Assembly: GCA_040954595.2 (NCBI GenBank)
Contig: CM082586.2
Coordinates: forward strand, 3,100,001-3,164,000
Origin: Balanoglossus misakiensis
Taxonomy: Eukaryota > Hemichordata
Direction of reading: 5' to 3'
DNA length: 64,000 nucleotides
A model generated the notes under the pieces. It was not told the DNA's origin and made no database searches. It saw only the letters and a program-made list of their open reading frames with translations. Below, piece by piece: positions 14,405 to 25,261 of the stretch (the first letter of the stretch is position 1; each line of letters begins with the position of its first letter). The translations under genes were made by a program, and so were the position numbers.

Positions 14405-17400
14405 ATGGCTGCAGACGAAAAATGTACTGCATACGAGCCGATCTTATTGCATTATACTCATGGAAAGATCTATTCGTGGGACGCTGAAGGTAATGTATCC
14501 CTACAGCATTGTACAGATAAGGATCTTCGTGCAGCAACACTGTTGTCTTGTTGCAGATCCCTGGCCCCGCCCCCTCACTGGGCCTGTAGCTGGGAGCTTG
14601 GGGTGTGAGAAATATAGAGATGACACAGTGGTCCTCACACGATAGAGCTTCTATGGGATGTGATCACAAGGGGATTCTTCCAGGCTGGCAACTGTTTGAC
14701 TGTTACAGGGTCAGGGGTGTCTAGAGTGACACTGGAGACGCCCTTCATTATAACCCCAGGAGAATTCCCTCAAAGCACATCATCTCACATCTTGTAGTAA
14801 CAGTACATGTATTGGCCTTGTTTTCTTGTTCAGATGTGACTAAACTGCGGGAGACTCACCACATCATGGGTGCTTTGGTCGGTAGTTTAGTGAGATCACC
14901 TAGACAGAACTTACAACATGGCTTACCTTTGCAGCTACTACCAGAGGAGGCTGCTGTACTTCTCGAGTATGGTAAGGTGGAATATGTCTGTAGTAACCTT
15001 GTAATTACACGGTAAATGCCACGAACTTAGAAGAAGAAAACAAATGTTTCCTCATCAAAGAATTAGTGTGAATGGTTTGACTGTCGTGAAGGTCTTGATA
15101 ACATTTTTTTTTTTTTGCATCCACTACTTTCAGAAGTGGCAAAGTTGGTGAAGTTGAAACCATTGAAAGTGACACCAGAAATCAGAAAAGATTTCAATGA
15201 CCACAGACAGAAGACATTTGAAGAACAGGTTGGTATTTGGGAAAGGAGTACATGAAAGGCTGTCGTCCTGTTGACCTATGAAACCCTTTTTGTCAGGCTG
15301 GTCATGGCTACCCTTTTCACCACCATGGTTTGGTCCAAGTCCATTGTTTTCTATGGTAAAGTTGGATCTCAATTCTTTCACAGAAAGTCATCATGGAGGC
15401 GGAGAGAGAAGAGAGACTGCGACAGATAGCCGATGTGATCGACGCCGGTCGAGCAGCGAAGAAGAGGAAACTGGAAGAGAAAGGTGATGGCATGGAAGTA
15501 AAGCAGGAAGGCTTTGCTGTGAAAGCCCAGAAACTGGCATCAGAGGATGTAGAGGAAACCGTGCTGGATCTTTCCATCGGCAAGGCGGTGACCATGGAGA
15601 CAGGAACACTGTCTGTTTTAGATTCAGCGACAGGGGATGTTCCAGAAGATGAGGCAGGAGAACAAACAGCAGGCAATGTTCTTGATTTGACAAAACAATG
15701 TCACAGATCCCATGAGAAAGTGACTTTGGGAACAAGTTCAAAGGACAAGGGCAAGGACTTAATGCTGAAGGAAGGCGGGGTGGAAAGCCAGGAAGTTATC
15801 AGATTAATTGAAAATGTTGAGAAATCAAGAGAAGAAGATGCAAAAGACAGTGGCTCATTGATTAGTGGGGAGGATACGAGTGCATGTACGAGTAGCTTCA
15901 AAGGACTCGGCACTGCAGCCGAGGAGATGACATCATCGAGAAACACCAGCAGACAGGGTGGTGAAAAGTCTGCTGACATGCCTCTGGGAAAGGAGGAGAT
16001 GCTGGGTGAATCCCTCCCTGGAGGCCCACCCTCCCCTCCGAGAGTTGTTGCTGAAAAAGGCAAAGAGAAGAAACAGCCCGAGCATTTCAATTTGCAAGCT
16101 TGCTTGGTGCAAATACCAACAGGTCAGTGGAAAGCAGCCCTCTGGATTACGATACTAATTTGAGGGGATGACATTTTGCCCACCCCACACCCACAGACAG
16201 AGAGAGAGAGAGACACACACACACACACACACACAAATGATTTCAAAAGTTTTCATCAGAAGGAAACTCAGTATGATTGTTCTGTACACGGTCTTCAGTA
16301 CAACTGACCTATTCCGTTCCATTCCCACAGTAAGTCCATACTCCAGCTACGAAGAAATGACATCCTGGAATTTTCCAAGCAGTGACCATGAACAACTGCG
16401 TTTCCGTGTTTTCAAATATTTCTGGGAAAAGGGATACTATCTGACAACTGGTGGAAAGTTTGGCGGCGATTTTTTGGTCTATCCAGGTCAGTAAAATCTT
16501 TTGAATTTTGAATGAACTGCCTTTTGTCTATTGACTTCATAAGATGTGTGAAAGGTTAGATCAGTTTGTTGGTCAGAAATTATGAAAACCTGCAATCAGT
16601 GATAAATATGATGTAGGGCAAGCTTTAACCCTTTCACCCCCAGTTCACTCAACAGAGGTTCAACTTTACCACAGAAAACAATGGATTTGGACCAAACCAT
16701 TGTTGTAAAAGGGTTAAAGAGGGTAATCTGATGGGAAAAAAAATTTCTCGTTGTGTGGTTTTAAAACGGGGGTCACTCCACATTCACAGCTCGTGTAATT
16801 GTCTTCTGACATTTCGATAAGTGACCACAAAAATGGCTTGGTCTCTTTGACAACAAAGTTACTTGATATAGATTTAGCAGTAATTTACTGTCCTGAGTTA
16901 TGCATATTTTGGTGCCTAGGGTTGAGCAGTGGAAGGCCCCGACCTTTGTGGGTCATTCTGCTGCTCGGCCGACAGTGCCAAAGTACACCTATCAGGGCTG
17001 TGAAGGTTTTGTCATACCTTAAAATGATTTGAGACGACATTTTGCGAAGTTGTGACAAAAGGCACAGGGGGGTAGTGTTGGAATTTGATTATCGTTTGAT
17101 TCAACTGTTCAGAAAAATCAGAGCAGAATCCCCCATCAAAATGTTGCTATAAGAGAGGTATTTGTTAAATCTCGCTAGTTGAGAAATAGTTGGCAACCTG
17201 AGAATTGTGACAGAAAAAAACACCCACACATAATTATGTTTCAACTCAGGTCAGTGACCTCTAATATCATATGAATAAAATACTTGTACACGCATAAAAT
17301 GAATACAGTGAGAATACATCTCTGTCAGTACATTAATTTGGGTGAAGACAGGTTGTGAATTCAAAATCGAGAAGTGTCCATGATGATGCAGTGGGTTCTG

Positions 17401-20400
17401 GCCATTGATGAGTCAGCGATTTTCTGGGGGAAGATTTACTGCAGCTGGTTAAAGTGCATGAGATCCAGACATGCCTGTGCAGATGTTGACACATAGTTAC
17501 AGGAAAATGGCCATGACATTGAAGTATGTTGTTTGTTCATGGTTCAGTTGCTATACTCCATAAATCACAGCTATCTGTGATGCAGCACTTGCAAATAACA
17601 AAATTCACTCAACCTGTCAAATTTACCCAGTCAGTTATCCTTCACCTACGCTAAGAAAATTTTTTTTTTGTAACACATCGTTAATATTCAAATAATGCAT
17701 ATGAATAGCAAAAACACCTCTCATCAACCCAATATCAAAACACTTTCAAACCTTCCCTCCAAGTATTTTGGCAAAATGGGGTAAAAATAATGTTTATAAA
17801 GCTCTGAAAATATGTGTTGTTTGATCACTAAATAATAGTTATGTACATGATTGGGTTCCCCTGTATCTTTAAGAAAAAAATACATTTTTTGGGGTGTAGG
17901 ACTTTAAGGATTAACAGAAAATTACAATTCCTAAAAGCATCTGATTTGTAGGTTATATCCCCCAGTTTTCCAAAAATATATACATAGAGATTATCAGTGT
18001 CCACGCCAAGTCTTAGTAAGTGTTTCTGTATTTCAAAGCTGTTATTTCCTGTGGTTTCCTATCAAGGAACCATCACTGTACACACATTAGTGAGTATTGG
18101 CAAGTCTGCACTGTCAGTTATTCCACAAATATTTTGATGCTGTGGTTGTCTGTGTCAGCAACTAATATTTTGTGGGGTGTGCCATCGGTCACTACTATTC
18201 CTCTTGGTTTGGATAAGTTGTCTTCTTCTTTACTTATAAGGCAGATAAACTGACCTCTGCTGTTGAATTTCTTGATGGCGTTATTCCAATCACTTATGTA
18301 GAGACATTTGTCTTTGCTTATGGCGATTCCAGTTGGATTTTTGAACTGGCCATCACCGACACCAAATGAGCCAAATGCATGAGAGAATGTGTCGTCTGCA
18401 TTGAATACCTGAACACGGTGATTGTTGAAATCAGTGACATACAAGGTGCCCCGATCATCCAAAGCCATAAAGTATGGGGCATGAAGTTTGCCTTCTTCAG
18501 TGCCAAAGCCACCAATTGATGTGATGTATTTTCCATCTTGTGTGTATTTCCTTATGCAGTGCCCATCCTTGTCTGTTTCATCACCAATATTTCCATCCCA
18601 GTCAGTCACATAGACATTGCCATCAAGAGGGTTAATGGCAATTCCAAGTGGATTCTTCAGCTCATCTTGACCAAAGCATCTCAACACTTTTCCGTCCTCG
18701 TCACTGACAACAACCTGATTGTTACCTCTGTCTGTCATGAAGTAGTCATTTGTACTGGATATGGAAATTCCCCATGGTTGAAACTCTTTCTTAAACTTTG
18801 TGAACTTCAGGACTTTCTTGCATTTACCATCCAAGTCAACAACTTTTACTCTATTGTTGAAACTGTCAGCAATCACCAAATCTCCATGTTGATTTAAAGC
18901 AAGATCTCGGGGGGTGTTAAACTGCCCTTCATTCTCCCCCTTGCTGCCAATACTTCTTTCCAACCCTGTCATAGCCAAGATCCCAAATGGTGACCCTGGT
19001 ATTTCTTGATCACCAATCACCAAGACAACCTTGTGTTTGCCTTCAAGATGTCCATGTATCACCACACTGTGAGTCCCATTTCTGTTGTCCTTTACTTCGA
19101 CGTCTTCCGTGGTACCGTCTGGTCGGTGTAACTTGACTTTCACTTCTTGGATGGGCAGGACTGTATCTCCAAGCCTATCCTTTGTTGTGATCAGCAGATC
19201 TACAGAGCTGCCTTTCATGATGCGTGGTGGGACCGTGCTCACTGTACACTGAGACACGCACACATCGCATCTCACCTCACCAAGCTGACGAGACGCTGTG
19301 AAATCTTCACAGCCAGGTTGCAGGAGTGTGACCTTGTCGTCTAAGATCTCTGGATTAGTTTCTAGCTGATCCACCTCCTCTAGATGTTTCAGGATTTCTT
19401 CCCTGGTGCGGATCAGCTGACAGGCATTCTTATGACGTTTCAGGGTTTCTACGCATTTACATGCACTGATGATGTTGTTGTATTTGGCCTCGAGGTCGTC
19501 TATCTGACTTTTCAGAACCACCTTTCTCTTCTGACGTTCACCTTTCATCTGTTCTACCAGAAAGTCAGCTTCTGTCTTCACTGTAGCTGTGATAGCATCA
19601 ACTATAGACTTGATTTTGCCCTCATCTACGGTCTGCTGCTCATCATAGCTGTCAGTAATCTTCTTAGCAATGTCTTTATTCTTTTCTGTTTCATCTGCTT
19701 TTCTCTTCAAAATATCCACCATTTCTGACAGCTTATCCGTGTATTCATCCACTACTACGTGCAGATATCTGTGATTGTGTTCCGGGCTGCGATGGTCTAT
19801 AATAGTGCATTCCATGCAGATAGGAATCTGACAGGTGTCACAATAATAGCTGACCTCATTTCTTGGGTGAACTTTGCATCGTTCAGTTGTTTGGACTGTC
19901 GATGACTTGGTCAGCTTTGGATCGGTGTACTCCTCTATCGTGTAGACATTATGGGAGGCGGATACTTTCAGTTTGCTGTGCACTTTGTTGGTACACTTCT
20001 CACAGAAATACTGCTGACAATCCATACAAAAATGGGTTGAATCGACTTTTTCACAAAACTCGCATTCATTTACTCTTTCAGCTTTGATGTTTTTCTTCAG
20101 TGGAACCACATCCAGGAGGGAATTTACGAAAAAGTTTGTTTCCAGTTGGGTTACCCCTTCATCAGGAAGTTTACACAGTGAACTACAAGTCGGGCAGATC
20201 AGATCAGTTTTCTTATCAACCAGTGCAAGCAGACACTGCTCACAAAATGAGTGCTGACATGGCAGAAGTTTAGGCGTCTTGTAGAAGTCGAGACAAATGG
20301 AACAAGTCAAGAAATCCTCACCAATTTCTTGTAGGACCTCCTCCGCCTTTTTGACCGGTGCGGCTGCCATTTCTATATCAGTGGTATGCTGTGGTTGTGT

Positions 20401-21767
20401 GTATTCAGAATTTATCAGCCCACTTTGGAAGACCCCCTAGGATCAGACTAAATTTTTAGTTGGATTCCTTTTGATATTTAACATTTCTATTTATATTCAA
20501 ATGAAAATATCATTCTGGTTTTGTGTGATCTAAAGATGATATTCTGTGCACATATTAATGGTTTCATCCTGCATATTTTCTTGTGTTGTTGGAATTTGTT
20601 TTAATGTGAATCTTGGACACTAGTAAATACATATACACATAGCTGGTCAAGCCTAGTCCAGTGAGTCATCTCAGGACAATCAGCTCGTGTGACATTTACA
20701 ACTTAGACAATAAAAAACTAGTTACATATTAAAAGCTTTTACCAAGAAGCAGTAGAAATAACAAGAAATCAACATTTTTCCCCCACTACTCTGTATTTGC
20801 ACAAATTGCCCAAACTTTGCTGTTTGCATTCTTGATGTGTGTTTTATCAGCAGCTGTGTTTTGTTGAAAGTGAAAGTGAAACTGAAGTGACACTTTTGGC
20901 GTTGATGTCACACTTATTTTAACTCCGGGACTTTTCACAGACATCAGTGTAGCTTGGTGATATTGTTGGCAGTGGTTGGGAAACCCCCTTTCCAGTCCCT
21001 CTGAAATACAATATGTCATTTGCGTGTATCAAAATTTTGTACTCTGACCAAACACATACTGAAAATTGCTGACAATTGACCTAATTCATCTCAATTATAC
21101 GTACTGCCAGTGTGTGACAATTGAACAAGTCACACTTTTATTGTTCAATGTGTTCCATTTGTGGTTGTAGACACCTATGTATAAAACTCCAGCATGCCAT
21201 GCAATGTGTAGTCTGCTTAGGACAACCACTATCAAATCAATGTATAACTGGAGACAACATTATTTCTATGTGTTAGTCCTTATTGTGATGGTGCTTAGCT
21301 TAAAACAATCACATGTGTGTGAATATTTATGATTTCTATCTGCTGGTGTAACTTTCAATTTAATAACTTCTTAACCCTTTCACTACTGTGGTTCAGTCTA
21401 AATGTACTGTTTTCTATGGAATGGTTGAACCTCTATAGAGGAAACTGGGGGTGAAAGGCTTTAACTGAAAGTTGAGAAAAATATTAAAAAGAATCAAGTG
21501 TCCTAGTGGACATGCGTCTTGGTTACAATACAATGAAACATTCCATAACGACTTTTATTCTTTCCTTTTGATTTTCCAGGTGATCCTTTCCTCTTCCATT
21601 CATTTTATGTGGCAGTTTGTCTTCCATACACCAAGCGACTGAATGCGCTGGATGTGGTGTCTTACGGAAGATTGGCATCCAACGTGAAGAAGACAATCTT
21701 GCTGTGTTCTCTTAACGAAGATGATGAAGTCGTGCACACGTCAGTGCAATGGACAGGAATAAACTGA
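14405..21767 (+). CDS. TSEN34: tRNA-splicing endonuclease subunit Sen34 (6 exons)
   Basis: TSEN34 is a catalytic subunit of the nuclear TSEN complex and cleaves the 3' splice site of intron-containing pre-tRNAs. Exons are 14405-14489, 14834-14971, 15134-15228, 15384-16122, 16331-16486 and 21580-21767, total 1401 nt, in frame, 466 aa. The N-terminal domain shows RSPRQNLQHGLPLQLLPEEA. The C-terminal endonuclease fold has WEKGYYLTTGGKFGGDFLVYPGDP followed by the expected catalytic triad Tyr403, His411 and Lys442 (NVKKTILL). The protein is longer than human TSEN34 (about 310 aa) because exon 4 encodes a long acidic, Ser/Glu-rich linker. The last intron is 5.1 kb and contains a TRIM gene on the other strand and two short TIR repeats. 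A polyadenylation signal AATAAA is at 21832-21837. Confidence 0.95.
16201..16235 (+). repeat. (AG)n(AC)n microsatellite in TSEN34 intron
   Basis: A simple AG run changes into an AC run just after exon 4 of TSEN34, within the intron. No other content. Confidence 0.9.
16625..16718. repeat. TTAACCCTTTCACCCC-type TIR element, copy 1
   Basis: It starts with TTAACCCTTTCACCCC and ends with the complementary AAAAGGGTTAA. The interior resembles the copies at 21371 and 43385 (CAGAGGTTCAAC, ATGGATTTGGAC). It lies in the TSEN34 last intron. It is a non-coding MITE-like repeat. Confidence 0.65.
18118..20370 (-). CDS. TRIM2/3-like RING E3 ligase with filamin and NHL repeats
   Basis: An intronless 750-aa ORF has the TRIM class VII architecture. 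A C3HC4 RING (Cys23, Cys26, Cys38, His40, Cys43, Cys46, Cys59, Cys62) is followed by B-box 1 (about 103-140), B-box 2 (about 165-200), a coiled coil (about 205-330), a filamin/ABP280 repeat (about 365-470) and a six-bladed NHL propeller (about 475-750; repeats such as NTPRDLALNQHGDLVIADSFNNRV). Such proteins are cytoplasmic ubiquitin ligases, and NHL domains bind RNA or protein partners. The exact substrate is unknown. All zinc ligands and all NHL blades look intact, with no stop or frameshift, so it appears functional. The gene sits wholly inside the last intron of TSEN34 on the opposite strand. The MAAAPVKKAEE start is the first ATG. Confidence 0.93.
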   Translation of the reverse strand: MAAAPVKKAEEVLQEIGEDFLTCSICLDFYKTPKLLPCQHSFCEQCLLALVDKKTDLICPTCSSLCKLPDEGVTQLETNFFVNSLLDVVPLKKNIKAERVNECEFCEKVDSTHFCMDCQQYFCEKCTNKVHSKLKVSASHNVYTIEEYTDPKLTKSSTVQTTERCKVHPRNEVSYYCDTCQIPICMECTIIDHRSPEHNHRYLHVVVDEYTDKLSEMVDILKRKADETEKNKDIAKKITDSYDEQQTVDEGKIKSIVDAITATVKTEADFLVEQMKGERQKRKVVLKSQIDDLEAKYNNIISACKCVETLKRHKNACQLIRTREEILKHLEEVDQLETNPEILDDKVTLLQPGCEDFTASRQLGEVRCDVCVSQCTVSTVPPRIMKGSSVDLLITTKDRLGDTVLPIQEVKVKLHRPDGTTEDVEVKDNRNGTHSVVIHGHLEGKHKVVLVIGDQEIPGSPFGILAMTGLERSIGSKGENEGQFNTPRDLALNQHGDLVIADSFNNRVKVVDLDGKCKKVLKFTKFKKEFQPWGISISSTNDYFMTDRGNNQVVVSDEDGKVLRCFGQDELKNPLGIAINPLDGNVYVTDWDGNIGDETDKDGHCIRKYTQDGKYITSIGGFGTEEGKLHAPYFMALDDRGTLYVTDFNNHRVQVFNADDTFSHAFGSFGVGDGQFKNPTGIAISKDKCLYISDWNNAIKKFNSRGQFICLISKEEDNLSKPRGIVVTDGTPHKILVADTDNHSIKIFVE
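21371..21465. repeat. TTAACCCTTTCAC-type TIR element, copy 2
   Basis: The left end is TTAACCCTTTCACTAC and the right end CTGGGGGTGAAAGGCTTTAA, in inverted orientation. It lies in the TSEN34 last intron about 100 bp before the final exon. It is related to the copies at 16625 and 43385. Confidence 0.65.
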
Positions 21768-22343
21768 CATTTCAAACCAATAATTTGTTATCTGTCATCA
21801 TGCACAAAAATGTATGCGACAAAGCTGATCAAATAAACATTAATAGTTATTATCCGTACTACACAAATAAGACCAAATTTTGAGCAAAGTTTCAGTTAAT
21901 CTTTTATTTCCGCCACCGGAGGGCGCTTTCTATGGGTGCGCGTCAGAACTCTCCCATGGTGCATTTCTCGGTGGAATGTTGAGGCGGTTACCAAGGGAAC
22001 AATAAATAGAACATTGTCTACTGCATTTACGCGTCATAAATTCTGTGATAACGGCCAAGTTCGGATCGCTTAGCATCTTTTCATCGAATCCCATCGCACA
22101 AAACTTGATCTAAAGTCGTACTATCTGGAAGGCAGTCACAGTACCCAGTCCAGTCAACCAAAAAGTCGGTAAATATTGTCGAAGTTTTCTTCATTATAAT
22201 ATTGGTCACCGAGGTTATTTTAGAAAGTGTCTTGTTCCACGGAAAATTCAACGTTTCTTTGAGATTCTAGAATCAGAATTATCTTCCACATGTATTTTCC
22301 CGGTAAACTTTGGGGGAAACTACACAAAATAACGACAAAATAA

Positions 22344-22429
22344 TCAAATTCTCGCCCTCCCTCTCTCTTAACTTCTCTCTTTCTCTTTCTTTCTGCCTCT
22401 CTCTCTCATCCTTTCTCTTTTTGCCTCAG
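22344..22429 (+). promoter_or_regulatory. Long polypyrimidine tract and 3' splice site in the 5' UTR
   Basis: About 80 bp of CT-rich sequence end in TTGCCTCAG at 22429, a textbook 3' splice site. A matching donor (GTAAAT) occurs after 22168. This suggests a non-coding first exon near 22.0-22.17 kb spliced to the exon carrying the ATG at 22472. Confidence 0.55.
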
Positions 22430-22471
22430 ACAGACAACGCCCACCTGTCCTTATACTAAACAAAAACGGCG

Positions 22472-24344
22472 ATGGCGCGCAATCATTTCACTTTTATTCC
22501 ACTGGACAAATATTCCCATCGTAATTCCGATGCGGCCGATCGGTTGGTTCCCCAGCAGAGCATTCAATGGATACCGGTGATTCGTGGGGAAGTTGGCGTG
22601 TTGCGGGTAGGCCGAAACGGCGACAACAGCCAAAGCCATTTCATCCCACTGTCGCGCATATCCAAACCAAGGAAAAGAAGGGAGTCGGTTGCCTCAACAT
22701 TTAATGACATGCGGAGTTGTGGCAACGGAAGATTCGATGCGGACAATCAACGATTCACAAGCACCAACTATCTGGATTCGAGAGTGAAGACTTTTCGGGG
22801 AGTAACCGCGGCTGATGGGACGAAGGGAAATCAAATCTTCCACGACAGTAGGCAAGTACCTACGGTGCATCAAACCAACGTTTACAACCCCGTCATTAGA
22901 CCACCGGGTGGTGGTTTTATACAGATGAACACAGCAACGACGACGTCGGCTGGCGGTGCACCTGGTTCAGGTAGGGCGGCCCAGTTTGTCGGCCCATACA
23001 CGAAGCCAGCCTACCAACATATCAATGCAGAATCGACGGCCGATGGAATGCCAAGAACTACGAACATGCCGATTCAGTATCGGACAAACACCACAACCCA
23101 AACGCAAACCGCCAGTTTAGACCAAAGACAAGCACCTAGCTTCAACCGTGGCAGCAACTTGGGTTTCGTCTCCACCCCTGCTGTAAAACCTCATGAAGAA
23201 AGAGAGATAAATTCACAGCCAGGCAGGATACATCTAACTACTCGTTTGAGATCCAATCTGACATTATTCTGCCATGATTACTGCGCAAAATATGCGCCTG
23301 GAAATCGTCCACAACCTGAAAGCAATTTGAGGCCATCACCTGTCTTTGCTACACCACCGCATAGTCCTGCGGAATCTGTTTCCCATCAACCAGGTGGTAA
23401 TGTGGAAACGACGTCTGGTAGTTGCCATGACGCCAATCCTGGTGGCCGGGATGAAGCATCAACAAACCGCAAAGAGTCGCCAGGTGTGAGTGAAAGTAAT
23501 GGTCATGGAAAACTTGGATCGAGCTCCGCTTCAAAAGTAACATCTATCAACTACGGAAAATTAAAGAAGAGTATAAACGGCAGAAAAAAGGGTCGCCGGG
23601 GAAGGCAACTAAGAAGGGGAAAGGCGACAAAACTGAGAGGTCGTCCGCGGACACTTTCGAGACTTCGCGGACACAAGAAGATGAAGAGGTTCGCGGAGAG
23701 TCCAGAGAGACACCAAAGACGCTCTCCCTTGTCCTTTCCGTACGGCCACGGTGAAAGACTTCACAGAGTGGCCGCTTGTCGATGGTGCAAGAGGCTGTAT
23801 CAGGAAGACCCAGCAGCGTGGGCAGAGCTGCAGAAAGCCTCGCTGGAGGAGGAGCCACCAAGAGTCGCGCTCAACAAATCGGATGCCAAGCTGCGGCAAG
23901 AGTTCAGCATCACCAACTACCCGATCGTAGAACTGGAAGATATCAAGGCGTCAGTCGAGCCCGCCGGGGAAACTGACCGTCCGCAAATGGACGAAAGTGG
24001 ATCGAACGTGGTTCTTTCCAACAGCGACGATTCCGGAAATGACGACCGTGTGAATCAAACGGCAGAGGCAAACGGGACGGAGAACTGGGTAAGGACAAAC
24101 CCGACGTATGAAGTTTCGGCTCAAATCGCTATCGACAATGCTGTATCTGTTCGTTTATACATTACCTTTGTCTTCTAGATGTATCTTGTTCATTACGAAA
24201 TTTTCTTGGCTTTTTCATGTACAGACACAGAGCTGGTCTCCGGCAAAACCAGGTAGATTGGACACCATCATCGAGAAACTACACGCCAGGCTAGCACCAC
24301 TATCATTGGCGGATACACATACCAATATTTCTAGGGTCATGTGA
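22472..24344 (+). CDS. Unrecognised basic, largely disordered protein (2 exons)
   Basis: Exon 1 (22472-24088) and exon 2 (24225-24344) join at a GT-AG intron in phase 0 to give 578 aa. I do not recognise the protein. It is rich in Ser, Asn, Thr, Arg and Pro and looks disordered. A strongly basic stretch at about residues 365-410 (KKGRRGRQLRRGKATKLRGR) could be a nuclear or nucleolar signal. A more ordered-looking part follows: VAACRWCKRLYQEDPAAWAELQK near 430-455, then FSITNYPIVELEDIK near 475-490. There are two cysteines in CRWC but no full zinc-finger pattern. The length of the ORF, the phase-matched intron and the strong upstream 3' splice site support a real gene. It is convergent with the CLK kinase; possible 3' signal ATTAAA near 24415. 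Confidence 0.72.
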
Positions 24345-25261
24345 CTTAGGGCAACATCACATCATGAACATCAATTAATGGCTTAAAATTATGTCACAAT
24401 TTTGTAATTTGTTTATTAAAATCATGTACCACTCGCATAATTACTTTCTCATCTCAGGGAAACAGACCCCTCTAAGACGGAAAGTATTTGTCTTGGTAAG
24501 AAGAGTCAAAACAAACAGTAAAATCAAACAATTTTATTGAAAGTTTGACAAAAACTATAGGTATATATACACAATATTTTTCGCATAAAATTATGGGCAG
24601 TCTTGGGCCATGGCTGCCATACACAAATACACAATACTGTTACAATGTTAAACTTACACAATACATATCCCTGAAATAACCAACTCTATTGACAAAATCA
24701 GTTTGTCCATGCAGTTGGCAGTCTACACTTGTGGACATGCGAGGTCTGGGATTGTTCGGGGGGAGTAACATGAAACACTGCTTCTTTAGACACACACAGT
24801 GCATTCTGGACTTTCACGGCCGAGACAGTCTTGCACATCAGATATAACTTCTACTGACTGGCTTTACGTGGCTCCGAGACTCTGGAAAGGAGGCAGCCAG
24901 CAAAGTTGCAGTCAAAGACAATTTTTACAGATAGCGATGTGTACATTACAGAGTTAATTGGAAAACATGTGCTGAAGACATTTATGTATTATATACAAAC
25001 TTGTTGAAAAGCATGACCAGAGGAGGAAATAATTTAAATTTACTACAGATTCTCAAAAACAACAGTAACATTCAGTGTTGGCAAAATTAGACATTTGTTA
25101 GTTCATTGGTAGTACATGAAATTGTGTTCCTTATACATTTACACAAGTTTTTTCCTCTCTCAGAAATTCCATCATCAAAATTGACAATTTTCCATAAATA
25201 ATGCCAAGACAATATTTGTCGGTTGTTGACACGATTACTACTGGCGGGGGAAACTAAGCTA
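24345..25261. other. Convergent 3' region of the orphan gene and CLK
   Basis: This contains the 3' UTRs of two tail-to-tail genes. ATTAAA on the plus strand near 24415 suits the left gene. AATAAA on the minus strand near 24533 suits CLK, giving CLK a 3' UTR of about 0.7 kb. No other feature was seen. Confidence 0.5.

Noticed and set aside
15317-16090. Minus-strand ORFs opposite TSEN34 exon 4
   Set aside because: Shadow frames of the acidic Ser/Glu-rich linker; low-complexity Ser/Pro translation only.
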